This document shows positions 15,700 through 25,267 of a DNA stretch of 63,662 nt, piece by piece (positions within the stretch are counted from its first letter, which is position 1; each line of letters starts with the position of its first letter). Made by a program: the position numbers and the translations under genes. The notes under the pieces are model-generated. The model had not been told where the DNA came from. It did no database searches and saw nothing but the letters and a program-made list of their open reading frames with translations. Location: positions 1 through 63,662 of the forward strand of contig CANMCX010000018.1 of NCBI GenBank assembly GCA_947496465.1, read 5' to 3'. This stretch comes from Marinifilum_A sediminis (lineage in GTDB: Bacteria > Bacteroidota > Bacteroidia > Bacteroidales > Marinifilaceae).

Positions 15700-18027
15700 A
15701 TGACTATGATAAGATACTTTTTTTTAATCCTTTGTTTCATTGGGATTAATGAAACTCTGTTGGCTCAGGGGACAGATGCCAATGTTTTTGGAGATGTGAA
15801 ATCTCAAGAGAGTGGTGAGCACATTCCATTTGTAAATATCTATTTGGAAGGAACTACCACAGGAATTACAACTGATCATACGGGACACTATTTATTGGTG
15901 AATCTACCGGAAGGTGATCATGTATTGGTAGCTAAATCGATGGGGTATGAGACGGCTAAAAAGAATATAAAAGTCGTGAGTGGAAAAACCATAGAGGTGA
16001 ATTTTGTATTGAAGGAACAGGTAATGTCGCTTGATGATGTGGTGGTTACCGGAACCAAAACCTTTAAAAGAAAAACAGAATCTGCTGTTATTGTGAATGT
16101 GATGGAGAGTAAGGCTCTGGAGCAGGTTCAGGCTTGTAACATTTCGGAAGGTTTGCGCTTTCAGCCAGGATTGCGAGTTGAAACGGATTGTCAGACTTGT
16201 AATTACACTCAGTTGCGTATGAATGGTTTAGGTGGTGGATATTCACAAATCCTGATTAATGGTCGCCCGATATTTAGCCCTTTAACCGGTCTGTATGGAA
16301 TGGAGCAAATTCCTAGTAATATGGTAGAGCGAATTGAGGTTGTACGAGGTGGAGGATCTGCTTTGTATGGTTCGAGTGCTATTGGAGGAACGGTGAATGT
16401 AATTACCAAGATTCCATCGAAGCCAAGTTACGATTTTGGAGTTACCACTCAATTTATCGATGGTAAAGAATCGGATGTGATCATGAATGGAAACATTGGC
16501 ATGTTGAATCAGAAGCGCAATGCTGGTGCATCGATTTATGTGAATCGAAGAACACGAAATGCTTATGATGCCAATGGCGATAATTACTCGGAGTTACCTG
16601 AACTGAAGAACAACTCGTTTGGTGCAAACTTGTTTTTTAAACCAACAGAAAACCAGAAAATAGAATTGAACTTTACCAGTTTGCATGAATACCGTTATGG
16701 TGGTGAAATGGTTGATAAGGCTGCTCATTTGGCGAAGCAATCTGAGGAAAGAACTCATGATGTTTTAATGGGAGGATTGGATTATCAGATCAATTTTAAT
16801 GAGGACAATTCATCCTTTATTGCCTATGTTGCCGGACAATATACCGAACGAGCACATTATACGGGAATTTATCCTGATTCAGCTGAAGATATTCAAGATC
16901 ATTTGGCGAATCCGCCATATGGAGATACAGAGAATACGACTTTACAGTTTGGGACACAGCTTAACCACAGATTGGATAATTTCTTTGGAGGAAAGAATAT
17001 TATAACATTAGGAACAGAGTATGTTTATGATGATGTGTTCGATTCGATTCCGGCGTACAATTATGAAACAGATCAGACCACAAAGAATTTTGGAGGTTTT
17101 TTACAGTCGGATTGGGAAGTAAGAAAGAACTTAAATTTGCTTGCCGGAGTTCGTGTGGATAAGCACAATCTGGTTGATAATGCTATTGTAAGTCCGCGTT
17201 TGTCCTTACTGTACAAGTACAAAAATTCGACTCAGTTTCGTTTGACCTGGGGAACAGGTTTTAGAGCTCCACAAGCTTTTGATTCTGATTTACACATTGC
17301 TTTTGCGGGTGGTGGAATTTCAAGAGTTATTCTGTCTGATAATTTGAAAGAGGAACGTTCGAATTCGTTGAGTGGATCGGTGAACTTCGATAAGGCAACT
17401 GAGAAATGGATCGCTGGTTTTACAGTTGAAAGTTTTTATACCAAGTTAGATGATGCTTTTTATCTGCAGCCAATTGGAGAAGATGAATTTGGTGAGCGAT
17501 TTGAGAAACGAAATGGTTCAGGTGCTAAAGTACAGGGAATGACACTGGAATTGAGAGCGAATTACAATCGTAAGGCGCAATTCGAAGCTGGTTTTACCTT
17601 GCAGACAAGTAAGTTTGATGAAGCGGTTGAAAATATTGAAGGATTGCCAGCAAAACGTGAATTTTTAAGAACACCTAAAGAGTATGGATATGCAAGTTTA
17701 AGTTATACTCCATCGCCTAAGTTTAGTGCAAGCCTAAGTAGTGTGTATACAGGTCCAATGACCTTGGTTCATTATGCAGGGGCTCCTGAGCAATCTATTG
17801 ATGAATACGTTACATCGAAATCGTTTACCGAATTGAATATGAAAGTGGGGTATACTTTTAAATTGAAAGCGGTAGATTCCGGATTGGAACTGTTTGGAGG
17901 AATTAAGAATATGACCAATGAATATCAAAATGATTTTGATAGTGGAAAAAATAGAGATTCTAATTACGTTTATGGACCTGGAGCGCCAAGAACATTTTAT
18001 GTTGGGGTAAAGCTAAAATCGTGGTAG
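15700..18027 (+). CDS. TonB-dependent outer-membrane receptor
   Basis: 775 residues. A signal peptide is followed by a carboxypeptidase-regulatory-like domain (about residues 27-112, GDVKSQESGEHIPFVNIYLE), then a plug (about 118-235) with QILINGRPIFSPLTGLYG and VERIEVVRGGGSALYGS. The rest is a 22-strand-type barrel ending in an aromatic-terminated strand (VGVKLKSW). A Cys pair, CQTC, sits in the plug. The start is ATG 15700 or ATG 15706 (MIRYF). The partner regulator suggests uptake of iron, manganese or a metal chelate. The ligand is not shown by sequence. A terminator follows at 18052. Confidence 0.9.
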   Translation: MTMIRYFFLILCFIGINETLLAQGTDANVFGDVKSQESGEHIPFVNIYLEGTTTGITTDHTGHYLLVNLPEGDHVLVAKSMGYETAKKNIKVVSGKTIEVNFVLKEQVMSLDDVVVTGTKTFKRKTESAVIVNVMESKALEQVQACNISEGLRFQPGLRVETDCQTCNYTQLRMNGLGGGYSQILINGRPIFSPLTGLYGMEQIPSNMVERIEVVRGGGSALYGSSAIGGTVNVITKIPSKPSYDFGVTTQFIDGKESDVIMNGNIGMLNQKRNAGASIYVNRRTRNAYDANGDNYSELPELKNNSFGANLFFKPTENQKIELNFTSLHEYRYGGEMVDKAAHLAKQSEERTHDVLMGGLDYQINFNEDNSSFIAYVAGQYTERAHYTGIYPDSAEDIQDHLANPPYGDTENTTLQFGTQLNHRLDNFFGGKNIITLGTEYVYDDVFDSIPAYNYETDQTTKNFGGFLQSDWEVRKNLNLLAGVRVDKHNLVDNAIVSPRLSLLYKYKNSTQFRLTWGTGFRAPQAFDSDLHIAFAGGGISRVILSDNLKEERSNSLSGSVNFDKATEKWIAGFTVESFYTKLDDAFYLQPIGEDEFGERFEKRNGSGAKVQGMTLELRANYNRKAQFEAGFTLQTSKFDEAVENIEGLPAKREFLRTPKEYGYASLSYTPSPKFSASLSSVYTGPMTLVHYAGAPEQSIDEYVTSKSFTELNMKVGYTFKLKAVDSGLELFGGIKNMTNEYQNDFDSGKNRDSNYVYGPGAPRTFYVGVKLKSW

Positions 18028-18051
18028 TATAGACTAAATCGATATAGAAAG

Positions 18052-18090
18052 CCTGAGTTGAACTTGTAATGAGTTTAATTCAGGTTTTTT
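18052..18090 (+). terminator. terminator after the TonB receptor
   Basis: CCTGAGTTGAAC (18052-18063) pairs with GTTTAATTCAGG (18073-18084) over 12 bases with one or two wobble positions. A T-run follows. Confidence 0.8.
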
Positions 18091-18202
18091 AATTTATAAT
18101 CTTAACAAATCATATAAAAATGAGTGGATGGGAATCTCAACTCTAAAAATAATCCTATATTTAGCTTTGAGGTACAAATATAGCTTTAAAGCGTAGTTTT
18201 GA

Positions 18203-20176
18203 ATGATTAAATTCCAACCACTTTTATTTCTTTTCATTCTATTGGGTTTCGCTCCAGATGCATTTAGTCAGTCGGGAGGGAAAACCGTAAATGAGTTATT
18301 TTCCGATGTAGAGATTTCTAAAAAAGTTAAATTTTTAGGAGACGAATGCTGGAAATTAAGAGAACTCGATTCTGATTCTGCATTAGTTCTTGGCGAAGAG
18401 GCATTGAACTTGGCAATAAAGCATGATCTTCAAAAGGAATTCCCGCGTCTTTATGGTTTTATGGGTGTAATTCAATTGCATTACATGTATCGCCCGAAAG
18501 AATCCTTGCATTATCTTCATTCTTCATTAGAACAAAGTGTTAAGCAAAAGGATAGCATTCAGTTGGCATTTGCTTACAACAACCTGGGTGATCTGTATCT
18601 GTTTACGGGAAATATTCCATTATCATTAAAATTCTCGGAGCAATCCCTGGAACTTTTTACCGAAATAAACTACTCTGTTGGGAAGTCCTATTCGAATGTG
18701 AATATGGGATTGGTTCATCGAGAGAAAAAGAATTATAATCTGGCATTGGATTATTTTAATGAGGCTATTGTTATTTGGGAGGAAATGGGTGAAGAGATAG
18801 GTATTGGCGCTGTTTATTTGGAGATGGCGAAAACCTATGAAGACATGGAAGATCTGGATATAGCGATGCTTTATTATCAAAAATCGTTACAACGTACAAG
18901 TGGTGAGCATTTAGTGCGATATGCAGCCTTTTGTTTGCATGGAATGGCAAACATATATTACAAGAGAAACAATCTGAAAAAAGCTCATGAATATTATCAA
19001 AAAGGAATACAGAGAAACCTGGAGCGAAATCATGAATTTGGATTGATTGATGATTATATTGGATTGGCTTTTGTTTACGCCAAACAAAACAGGCGAGAAG
19101 AGGGGGAAATGTATCTTGAGAAAGCTATGGATATTTCAAGGACTTTGGGTTTGAATTCAAAAATATTGAAAGTAAACAAATCATTTGCGAATTTTTATCA
19201 AATTCTGAATGATTTTAAGAAGTCAACAGAGTGTTATAATCGGTTTTTACATCAGTACGATTCTATCTTTTCAATTCAGCAGTTTGAGATCATTACGGAA
19301 ATGCAAAACGGTTTTTCTGTGCAAAAATCCTTATTGGATACCGAGGAGGAATTGGATTCGCAAAAGACACAGGAAATTTACCTGTTGGTCATTATTTTAT
19401 TGGTGCTGATTATTGCAGGCGTTATTTATGGGAGGTTTATTTCTCATCGAAATTTGAATCGAAAATTATCGGAAATCAATCAATCGAAGGATAAACTTTT
19501 TTCGGTGATTTCGCATGACCTTAAGAATCCATTCAATTCATTAATAGGTTTTAGTGAGCTATTGCTTTCTGAAATTGAGAATAGAAACTATGAGAAAAGT
19601 AAGCGATTTGCAACCTACTTGAATCAGGCTTCTGTTGAAGGGTTAAAATTACTTACCAATCTATTGCATTGGTCTTTATCGCAAACCGGGCGAATTCAAT
19701 ACAATCCTGAATTGGTTAATTTTAATGATTTATTTACTGAGTTAAAAGAGTTTTACGAATTAGAATCTAAGGATTATAATGTGAATTTAAGTTTCGAAAA
19801 CCTATTGCAAGATAAGGTTAGTGTGGATTTTAATATTCTTAGGATTATAATAATTAACCTGGTTTCTAATGCATTGAAATATACTATGGAGGGAGGTGTT
19901 ATTCTTGTAACAGCCTCGAGTAATGATAATAAGGTAAAAATAAAAGTAAGAGATACGGGGATTGGAATGTCGAAAGAGCGATTGAATAGTATATTCGATA
20001 AGGGTACTTTTGTAGAAAGTAAAAAGGGATTGCGAGATGAACACGGTACAGGTTTGGGCTTAAATATTGTTGACGAATTGGTACAAATTCATAAGGGTGA
20101 AATTAAAGTGAAAAGTGAGGAAGGAAAGGGAACCACTTTTGAGTTGGAGTTCCCTTTGAATCTTTCCAATATGTAA
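18203..20176 (+). CDS. TPR-containing membrane sensor histidine kinase
   Basis: 657 residues. The signal peptide (to about residue 23) leads to a periplasmic region of about eight TPR units (residues about 70-350, for example SYSNVNMGLVHREKKNYNLA). One membrane helix (about 393-412, VIILLVLIIAGVIY) follows, then a HisKA domain with phospho-acceptor His 438 in SVISHDLKNPFNS. The HATPase_c domain has the N-box NLVSNALKYT, G1 DTGIGM and G2 GTGLGLNIV. No receiver domain is present. Periplasmic TPR kinases are frequent in Bacteroidota. The cognate regulator is not in the window. The convergent amidase gene ends four bases after its stop. Confidence 0.9.
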   Translation: MIKFQPLLFLFILLGFAPDAFSQSGGKTVNELFSDVEISKKVKFLGDECWKLRELDSDSALVLGEEALNLAIKHDLQKEFPRLYGFMGVIQLHYMYRPKESLHYLHSSLEQSVKQKDSIQLAFAYNNLGDLYLFTGNIPLSLKFSEQSLELFTEINYSVGKSYSNVNMGLVHREKKNYNLALDYFNEAIVIWEEMGEEIGIGAVYLEMAKTYEDMEDLDIAMLYYQKSLQRTSGEHLVRYAAFCLHGMANIYYKRNNLKKAHEYYQKGIQRNLERNHEFGLIDDYIGLAFVYAKQNRREEGEMYLEKAMDISRTLGLNSKILKVNKSFANFYQILNDFKKSTECYNRFLHQYDSIFSIQQFEIITEMQNGFSVQKSLLDTEEELDSQKTQEIYLLVIILLVLIIAGVIYGRFISHRNLNRKLSEINQSKDKLFSVISHDLKNPFNSLIGFSELLLSEIENRNYEKSKRFATYLNQASVEGLKLLTNLLHWSLSQTGRIQYNPELVNFNDLFTELKEFYELESKDYNVNLSFENLLQDKVSVDFNILRIIIINLVSNALKYTMEGGVILVTASSNDNKVKIKVRDTGIGMSKERLNSIFDKGTFVESKKGLRDEHGTGLGLNIVDELVQIHKGEIKVKSEEGKGTTFELEFPLNLSNM

Positions 20177-20179
20177 TTG

Positions 20180-21799
20180 TTATTGCATAATTGTTGAATA
20201 AAATTCGGGTGATTTTCTGTGTTTTGTTGCTTGTTCGTATGCGTAGGCAAATTGAATTAATTTTTGCTCTGAGAAAGCTTCTGCAAAGAATGAAATGCCA
20301 ACCGGTAAACTGTGAACAAAACCTGCAGGAACCGTAATGTTTGGATAACCAGATACAGCAGCAGCCTCGCTACTTCCTCCACCATAATGATCTCCATTGA
20401 TTAAATCGATACTCCAGGCAGGACCATTTGTAGGTGCGATTAACGCATCTAGTTTGTGTTTTTGGAGTGTAGCATCAATTCCTTTTTTACCAGCCAATTC
20501 TTTACACTTTTTTAATGCATCAAGATATTCAGGTTCATTCAAATCTCCCTTTTTGTTTGCCATTTCCATAATCTCTTGTCCAAACCATGGCATTTCAAGA
20601 TCAGCATATTGTTTGTTAAAGGCAATCACATCTTCTAAGGTTTTAACAATTGGGTATTTACAAGAAGCTAAATATTTGTTCAAATCGTTTTTAAACTCAT
20701 ACAATAGCACTTCAAATTCTTCACTGCTGTATTGATGTAGGTTTTCAAGTTCTACATCAATGAGTTCGGCTCCCGCAGATTTCAAATCTTCGATTGCTTT
20801 TTCCATGATTTTATCCACTTCGGTATGGAATCCGAACAGTTGACGTACAATGCCAATTCTGGCTCCATGCAAAGCTTTGGAATTTAGATTTTTGGCATAA
20901 TTAATTGCTGAATTGTTGTTGTTAAGGGTGATTTTATCACTGTTATCCTTAGCTGTCATTACACTTAGTAATATTGCAGCATCTTCAACCGATTTTGCCA
21001 TTGGACCGGCTGTATCCTGTGAGTGAGCAATTGGAACAATTCCAGATCTGCTAACCAATCCGAGAGTTGGCTTTATTCCTACAATGCCGTTGTGTCCCGA
21101 AGGGCAAACAACTGATCCGTCTGTTTCGGTTCCTAAAGCTGCCACACAAAGATTGGCTGCTACGGCAACTCCTGATCCGGAGCTAGATCCACAAGGAGAT
21201 CTGTCAATCACATAAGGGTTGTGGGTTTGACCACCTCTTCCGCTCCATCCACTCGATGAGCGCGTACTTCTAAAGTTTGCCCATTCACTTAAATTGGTTT
21301 TGGCTAAAATGAGGGCACCGGCCTCGCGCAATTGTTTCACAACAAAAGCATCAAATTCAGTAAAATTTCCTTCCAGTGCGAAGGATCCAGCGGTAGTCAT
21401 CATTTTATCGCCAGTATTAATATTGTCTTTAAGCATTATAGGAATACCATGTAATGGTCCTCTGATCATGCCAGCTTTTCGTTCTTCGTCCAGTTGTCGG
21501 GCAAGTGGTAAAGCATCTGTGTTGATATCTATTACTGAATTTATTTTTGGTCCATTTTTGTCGATGTTTTCAATTCTATCCAAATAGGCAATCACCAATT
21601 CTTCCGAACTTAGCTGACCTGAATTCATCAAATCTAACAATTCAGTTATACTTTTTTCATTGTAAGGGAAATTATTAAAATCTTCCTGATTTGGAATTTT
21701 TTCTTCCGGATTACTGGAACTTTGACAAGCTTGTAAGCCTAAGCCAGAAACAAAAGCAGCACTAATTGCGGAAAGAGAAATGAATTGACGTCTCTTCAT
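20180..21799 (-). CDS. secreted amidase (amidase signature family)
   Basis: 539 residues. The N-terminus MKRRQFISLSAISAAFVSG has a twin-Arg-like start followed by a lipobox-like LQAC, so export and perhaps lipid anchoring are likely. The amidase signature core is clear: Lys in IMLKDNINTG, then RSPCGSSSGSGVAVAANL with the cis-Ser and nucleophile Ser of the Ser-cisSer-Lys triad. Full family length. Such enzymes hydrolyse amide bonds of varied small molecules, and gatA function is excluded by the export signal. The gene is transcribed toward the histidine kinase; no partner gene is adjacent. Confidence 0.9.
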   Translation of the reverse strand: MKRRQFISLSAISAAFVSGLGLQACQSSSNPEEKIPNQEDFNNFPYNEKSITELLDLMNSGQLSSEELVIAYLDRIENIDKNGPKINSVIDINTDALPLARQLDEERKAGMIRGPLHGIPIMLKDNINTGDKMMTTAGSFALEGNFTEFDAFVVKQLREAGALILAKTNLSEWANFRSTRSSSGWSGRGGQTHNPYVIDRSPCGSSSGSGVAVAANLCVAALGTETDGSVVCPSGHNGIVGIKPTLGLVSRSGIVPIAHSQDTAGPMAKSVEDAAILLSVMTAKDNSDKITLNNNNSAINYAKNLNSKALHGARIGIVRQLFGFHTEVDKIMEKAIEDLKSAGAELIDVELENLHQYSSEEFEVLLYEFKNDLNKYLASCKYPIVKTLEDVIAFNKQYADLEMPWFGQEIMEMANKKGDLNEPEYLDALKKCKELAGKKGIDATLQKHKLDALIAPTNGPAWSIDLINGDHYGGGSSEAAAVSGYPNITVPAGFVHSLPVGISFFAEAFSEQKLIQFAYAYEQATKHRKSPEFYSTIMQ

Positions 21800-22097
21800 G
21801 GTGTATAGAATTATAGGTTTGTATGTAGTGATTTTCCTTAAATGTAGGAAAAAAAGAATTATTTCAGGATTTGTCAGTCAAAAAGAGAGTGAGGGATTTG
21901 CTACTGATAAATACCTGTGAACTTACTGTCTGTATTGGACTTGCGATCCTTAGTCTTGGAGGTCAGGGAATTGATGTTTGAGCTAGGTGTTAAGCTATTT
22001 GGAGAAAAGGCATGCTCTGATTTTAATTTTTTTTATCTTGCAGACGTGGATTCTATCATCTCATGCTATATGATTGTTACCACAACACAACTGAACC

Positions 22098-23744
22098 ATG
22101 ATGACAAAATATAAGAAACTAACATTTCCAGCACTTTTTTCGGAAACCGTAAAAAAATATGGAAATTGCAATGCGATGGCTTTAGTAGGTCAGGAACCAT
22201 TGAGCTATAATGAAGTCAATTCTAGTATACAGGCAATAATTGCATTTTACGAGAAGCTTGGAATAAAACCTGGCGATAAAGTTGCCTTATTAAGCACCAA
22301 CATGCCGAATTGGGGTATGGCGTATTATGCAACTACTTTTATGGGAGCAGTTGTTGTTCCTATGTTGCCTGATTTTAGTACTGCTGAAATTGAAAATATA
22401 CTAAAACATTCTGAAGCCAAGGCGATATTTGTATCGAAAGGCTTGCTACCTAAACTTAAGGAAATTAAATCCGATAGTCTTCAGTATAAGATTGCAGTTG
22501 AGAATTTTAATTTGATTGATTCAAATGACACGGTTCATGCATTTCAATTGGGAGAAACACCATCTGACACGTATGAGGTCGATGAAGATGATATGGCTGC
22601 GATTATTTATACATCAGGAACTACAGGTAGTTCAAAAGGTGTAATGTTATCGCACAAAAACATTTGTTTCAACGCAACAAGAGCTAAAAATATTCATCCA
22701 ATTGATGAAACAGATCGATTTCTTTCCATTTTACCATTGTCTCATACCTATGAAAATACTTTAGGATATGTGATTCCAATGATTGCAGGATCTTGTATTT
22801 ACTATTTGGGAAAAACTCCGGTTCCATCTTTGTTAATCTCAGCATTTAAGGAAGTTAAACCAACCATAATGTTCTCGGTTCCGTTAATCATCGAGAAAAT
22901 ATATCAGGGGAAGGTATTGCCATCCATCAATTCTAAGGCGATCACTAAGTTTTTGTATAAGATTCCTTTCTTTCGCAAGAAATTAAATTTGGTTGCGGGT
23001 AAAAAATTGATGCAAACATTTGGAGGAGAGTTGACCTTTTTTGGAATTGGTGGAGCGAAATTAAGTTCGAAGGTAGAATTGTTTCTTCGAGAGGCTAAAT
23101 TTCCTTATGCAATTGGATATGGATTAACAGAAACAGCTCCTTTATTAGCAGGAATAGGACCATCAAAAACTAAATATCAATCTACAGGTCCTGCACTGGA
23201 TGGTGTGAAGGTGAAAATTAACGATCCTGATCCTAAAACACAAATTGGTGAAGTTTGGGCTAAAGGTGATAATGTAATGATGGGTTATTACAAGGAGCCG
23301 GAAAAAACCAAGGAAGTTCTGACTGAAGATGGTTGGTTCAAGACAGGTGATTTGGCAAAAATGGATAAGGACAACTTCCTTTATATTGAAGGCAGGTTAA
23401 AAAACATGATTGTTGGTGCTAGTGGTGAAAATATTTATCCAGAAGAGATTGAATCAGTAATAAACAACTTTAAACATGTTGTGGAGTCCGTGGTTATTGA
23501 AAAGAAAGGTAAATTGGTTGCCATGGTTCATTTCAATTACGAAGAATTAGAGTTGCAATACAAACACATGAAAAAGGAAGTTGAAAATTATGTGGATCAA
23601 ACGGTTGACGAATTAATGGAGGAACTTCAAGTATACGTTAACTCAAGAGTAAACAAATTTTCTCAAGTACAAATGGTAGTTGCCCATGTTGATCCATTTC
23701 AGAAAACGGCTACGCATAAAATAAAAAGGTTTTTGTACCATTAA
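22098..23744 (+). CDS. AMP-dependent acyl-CoA synthetase (long-chain type)
   Basis: 548 residues of the ANL superfamily. The P-loop-like motif YTSGTTGSSKGVMLSHKN lies near residue 170, followed by GYGLTETAPLLAG and GWFKTGDLAKMD, then the C-terminal hinge and lysine region (GRLKNMIVGASGENIYPEEI and the Lys in KTATHKIKR). These activate a carboxylic acid as acyl-AMP and transfer it to CoA. The length and motif style fit FadD-like long-chain acyl-CoA ligases; the chain length is not determined. A preceding frame (21917-22114) that overlaps the start is not believed. Confidence 0.9.
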   Translation: MMTKYKKLTFPALFSETVKKYGNCNAMALVGQEPLSYNEVNSSIQAIIAFYEKLGIKPGDKVALLSTNMPNWGMAYYATTFMGAVVVPMLPDFSTAEIENILKHSEAKAIFVSKGLLPKLKEIKSDSLQYKIAVENFNLIDSNDTVHAFQLGETPSDTYEVDEDDMAAIIYTSGTTGSSKGVMLSHKNICFNATRAKNIHPIDETDRFLSILPLSHTYENTLGYVIPMIAGSCIYYLGKTPVPSLLISAFKEVKPTIMFSVPLIIEKIYQGKVLPSINSKAITKFLYKIPFFRKKLNLVAGKKLMQTFGGELTFFGIGGAKLSSKVELFLREAKFPYAIGYGLTETAPLLAGIGPSKTKYQSTGPALDGVKVKINDPDPKTQIGEVWAKGDNVMMGYYKEPEKTKEVLTEDGWFKTGDLAKMDKDNFLYIEGRLKNMIVGASGENIYPEEIESVINNFKHVVESVVIEKKGKLVAMVHFNYEELELQYKHMKKEVENYVDQTVDELMEELQVYVNSRVNKFSQVQMVVAHVDPFQKTATHKIKRFLYH

Positions 23745-23769
23745 ATTGGATATAGAACTTAAGTTATAT

Positions 23770-23804
23770 AAAGGGAGACAGCTTATGCTTGTTTCCCTTT
23801 TTTA
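23770..23804 (+). terminator. terminator after the acyl-CoA ligase
   Basis: AAAGGGA pairs with TCCCTTT, enclosing an inner CAGCTTATGCTTG hairpin, and continues into TTTTATT. Confidence 0.8.
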
Positions 23805-23965
23805 TTGTAGGAAATTTATGTTTTTAGGCAGAATTGAAAAGTCAATTGTCTTTTAAGTTTCAGATATTCAGGCTTTGACTGTCTGGTCTAATTTTAAATA
23901 AGGATTCCCATTAATTCAGACTTGTAAATCTCTAATTAAAAATCCTACATTTGTTCTGTGATTTG

Positions 23966-24138
23966 GCAATGTCAGTTCGTTTGATCTGATATTAAAGAGG
24001 GAATCCGGTTTAAGTCCGGAACTGTACCCGCAGCTGTAATCTCTACACCAAACTCTACTGCATTATGTCACTGTATTTCATGGGAAATATGGGAAGGCGC
24101 AGCCAGAGGGAGAAAGTCAGAAGACCTGCCTGATAACG
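23966..24138 (+). ncRNA. cobalamin (B12) riboswitch
   Basis: Conserved blocks appear in order: GGGAATCCGGTTTAAGTCCGG, spanning 23999-24019, then ACTGTACCCGCAGCTGTAA (the B12-box core), GGGAAGGCGCAGCC, and AGTCAGAAGACCTGCC at 24115-24130. This is a full aptamer. Adenosylcobalamin binding in this class normally shuts off expression. Its position directly before the cobalamin synthesis and cobalt transport genes implies feedback control of the whole operon. Confidence 0.97.
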
Positions 24139-24178
24139 AATATGTTTAATCGATACTTTCGGGAATAAAGGTGAGATT

Positions 24179-24403
24179 ATGAGAAAAATTATGACTTCCA
24201 TGCCTGCGGGGCGTGTTGATTTGAGTTCGCTAAAGCAGAACTTTATTCATGTTAAAAAAAGAACCGGTGAAAACCTTTTCACCTGGTTAAAGTCGATGCT
24301 AAGTCGAATATCCCCAATTCAAATTATTGAGAATGCTGAGGAATCTCTTCATGAGGAGAAAATGATTCCTGTTGTGGTATTTCACAAAAGGTTCAATAGA
24401 TAA
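24179..24403 (+). CDS. small ORF between riboswitch and cobA
   Basis: 74 residues, basic, with FTWLKSMLSRISPIQIIENA and a C-terminal MIPVVVFHKRF. A purine-rich AAAGGTGAG precedes the ATG. No family is recognised. Position as first frame after the riboswitch suggests either a real small protein or a leader frame linked to translation control. No homolog can be named from sequence alone. Confidence 0.5.
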   Translation: MRKIMTSMPAGRVDLSSLKQNFIHVKKRTGENLFTWLKSMLSRISPIQIIENAEESLHEEKMIPVVVFHKRFNR

Positions 24404-24488
24404 AAATCTATTGGCTTAATTGTCGTATTCGCTAATAAGAAGAATTGAAATATCAAACAATCGTTTGAATCCAGAAAATTCAGAAATC

Positions 24489-25265
24489 ATGATAGGTGTT
24501 AGAGGAAAAGTAAGCATTGTAGGTGCTGGTCCGGGCGATCCGGAATTGATAACCATCAAAGCAATTAAAGCTATTAAGAAAGCAGAAGTTGTTTTGTATG
24601 ATTATTTGGTCAGCAAAGAGTTGTTAGACTATTGTCAGGATGATTGTGAGATCATTTATGTCGGTAAAAAAAACAGACAGCACACATTTCCACAGGAAGA
24701 GATCAATAAAATGTTGATTGATTATGCATTGACAGGTAAGAAAATCGTACGCTTAAAAGGTGGTGATCCTTTTGTTTTCGGTCGTGGAGCTGAAGAGATC
24801 TTAGGATTAAAAGAACACGATATTGAATTTGAGGTGATTCCTGGGATTACTTCAGGAGTGGCGGTTCCAGGAGCAGCAGGAATTCCTGTTACTTTAAGAA
24901 ATGTGGCTTCATCTGTCGCTTTTTTTACTGGTCACCAATGTGCCAATCACAAAACAGAAATTCAGTGGGATAAGATTGCTACAGGAATCGACACTTTGGT
25001 TTTCTATATGGGCGTTACTCAGGCTCCTAAGATTATTAAGCAGTTGGTTGAAAATGGCAAAGATGCCAATACTCCTGTTGCTATGATTCGTTGGGGAACA
25101 CTTCCTCAGCAAGAAATCCTAAAAGGAACTTTATCAGATATAGTTGAAAAAATGGAGGAACGTGGATTTAAGCCTCCGGCAATTTTCATAGTAGGTGAGG
25201 TGGTTGCCTATTCAGAACAACTGTCTCCACTAATCAATCAAATGAACGAAACTCAAACGGTATAG
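24489..25265 (+). CDS. cobA: uroporphyrinogen-III C-methyltransferase
   Basis: 258 residues from ATG 24489. The frame could extend to a TTG at 24420, but the extra residues precede the conserved start KVSIVGAGPGDPELITIKA. The tetrapyrrole methylase fold shows VVLYDYLV, VRLKGGDPFVFGRG (the GGDPFVFGRG signature of SUMT) and VIPGITSGVAVPGAAGIP. It adds methyl groups at C2 and C7 using SAM to give precorrin-2. No uroporphyrinogen synthase or siroheme-type dehydrogenase is fused, so precorrin-2 oxidation must be done elsewhere. First recognised gene of the riboswitch operon, two bases before cbiX. Confidence 0.95.
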   Translation: MIGVRGKVSIVGAGPGDPELITIKAIKAIKKAEVVLYDYLVSKELLDYCQDDCEIIYVGKKNRQHTFPQEEINKMLIDYALTGKKIVRLKGGDPFVFGRGAEEILGLKEHDIEFEVIPGITSGVAVPGAAGIPVTLRNVASSVAFFTGHQCANHKTEIQWDKIATGIDTLVFYMGVTQAPKIIKQLVENGKDANTPVAMIRWGTLPQQEILKGTLSDIVEKMEERGFKPPAIFIVGEVVAYSEQLSPLINQMNETQTV

Positions 25266-25267
25266 CT

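Noticed and set aside
21917..22114. 65-codon frame before the acyl-CoA ligase
   Set aside because: It overlaps the ligase start, has no recognisable motif and no clear ribosome-binding site.
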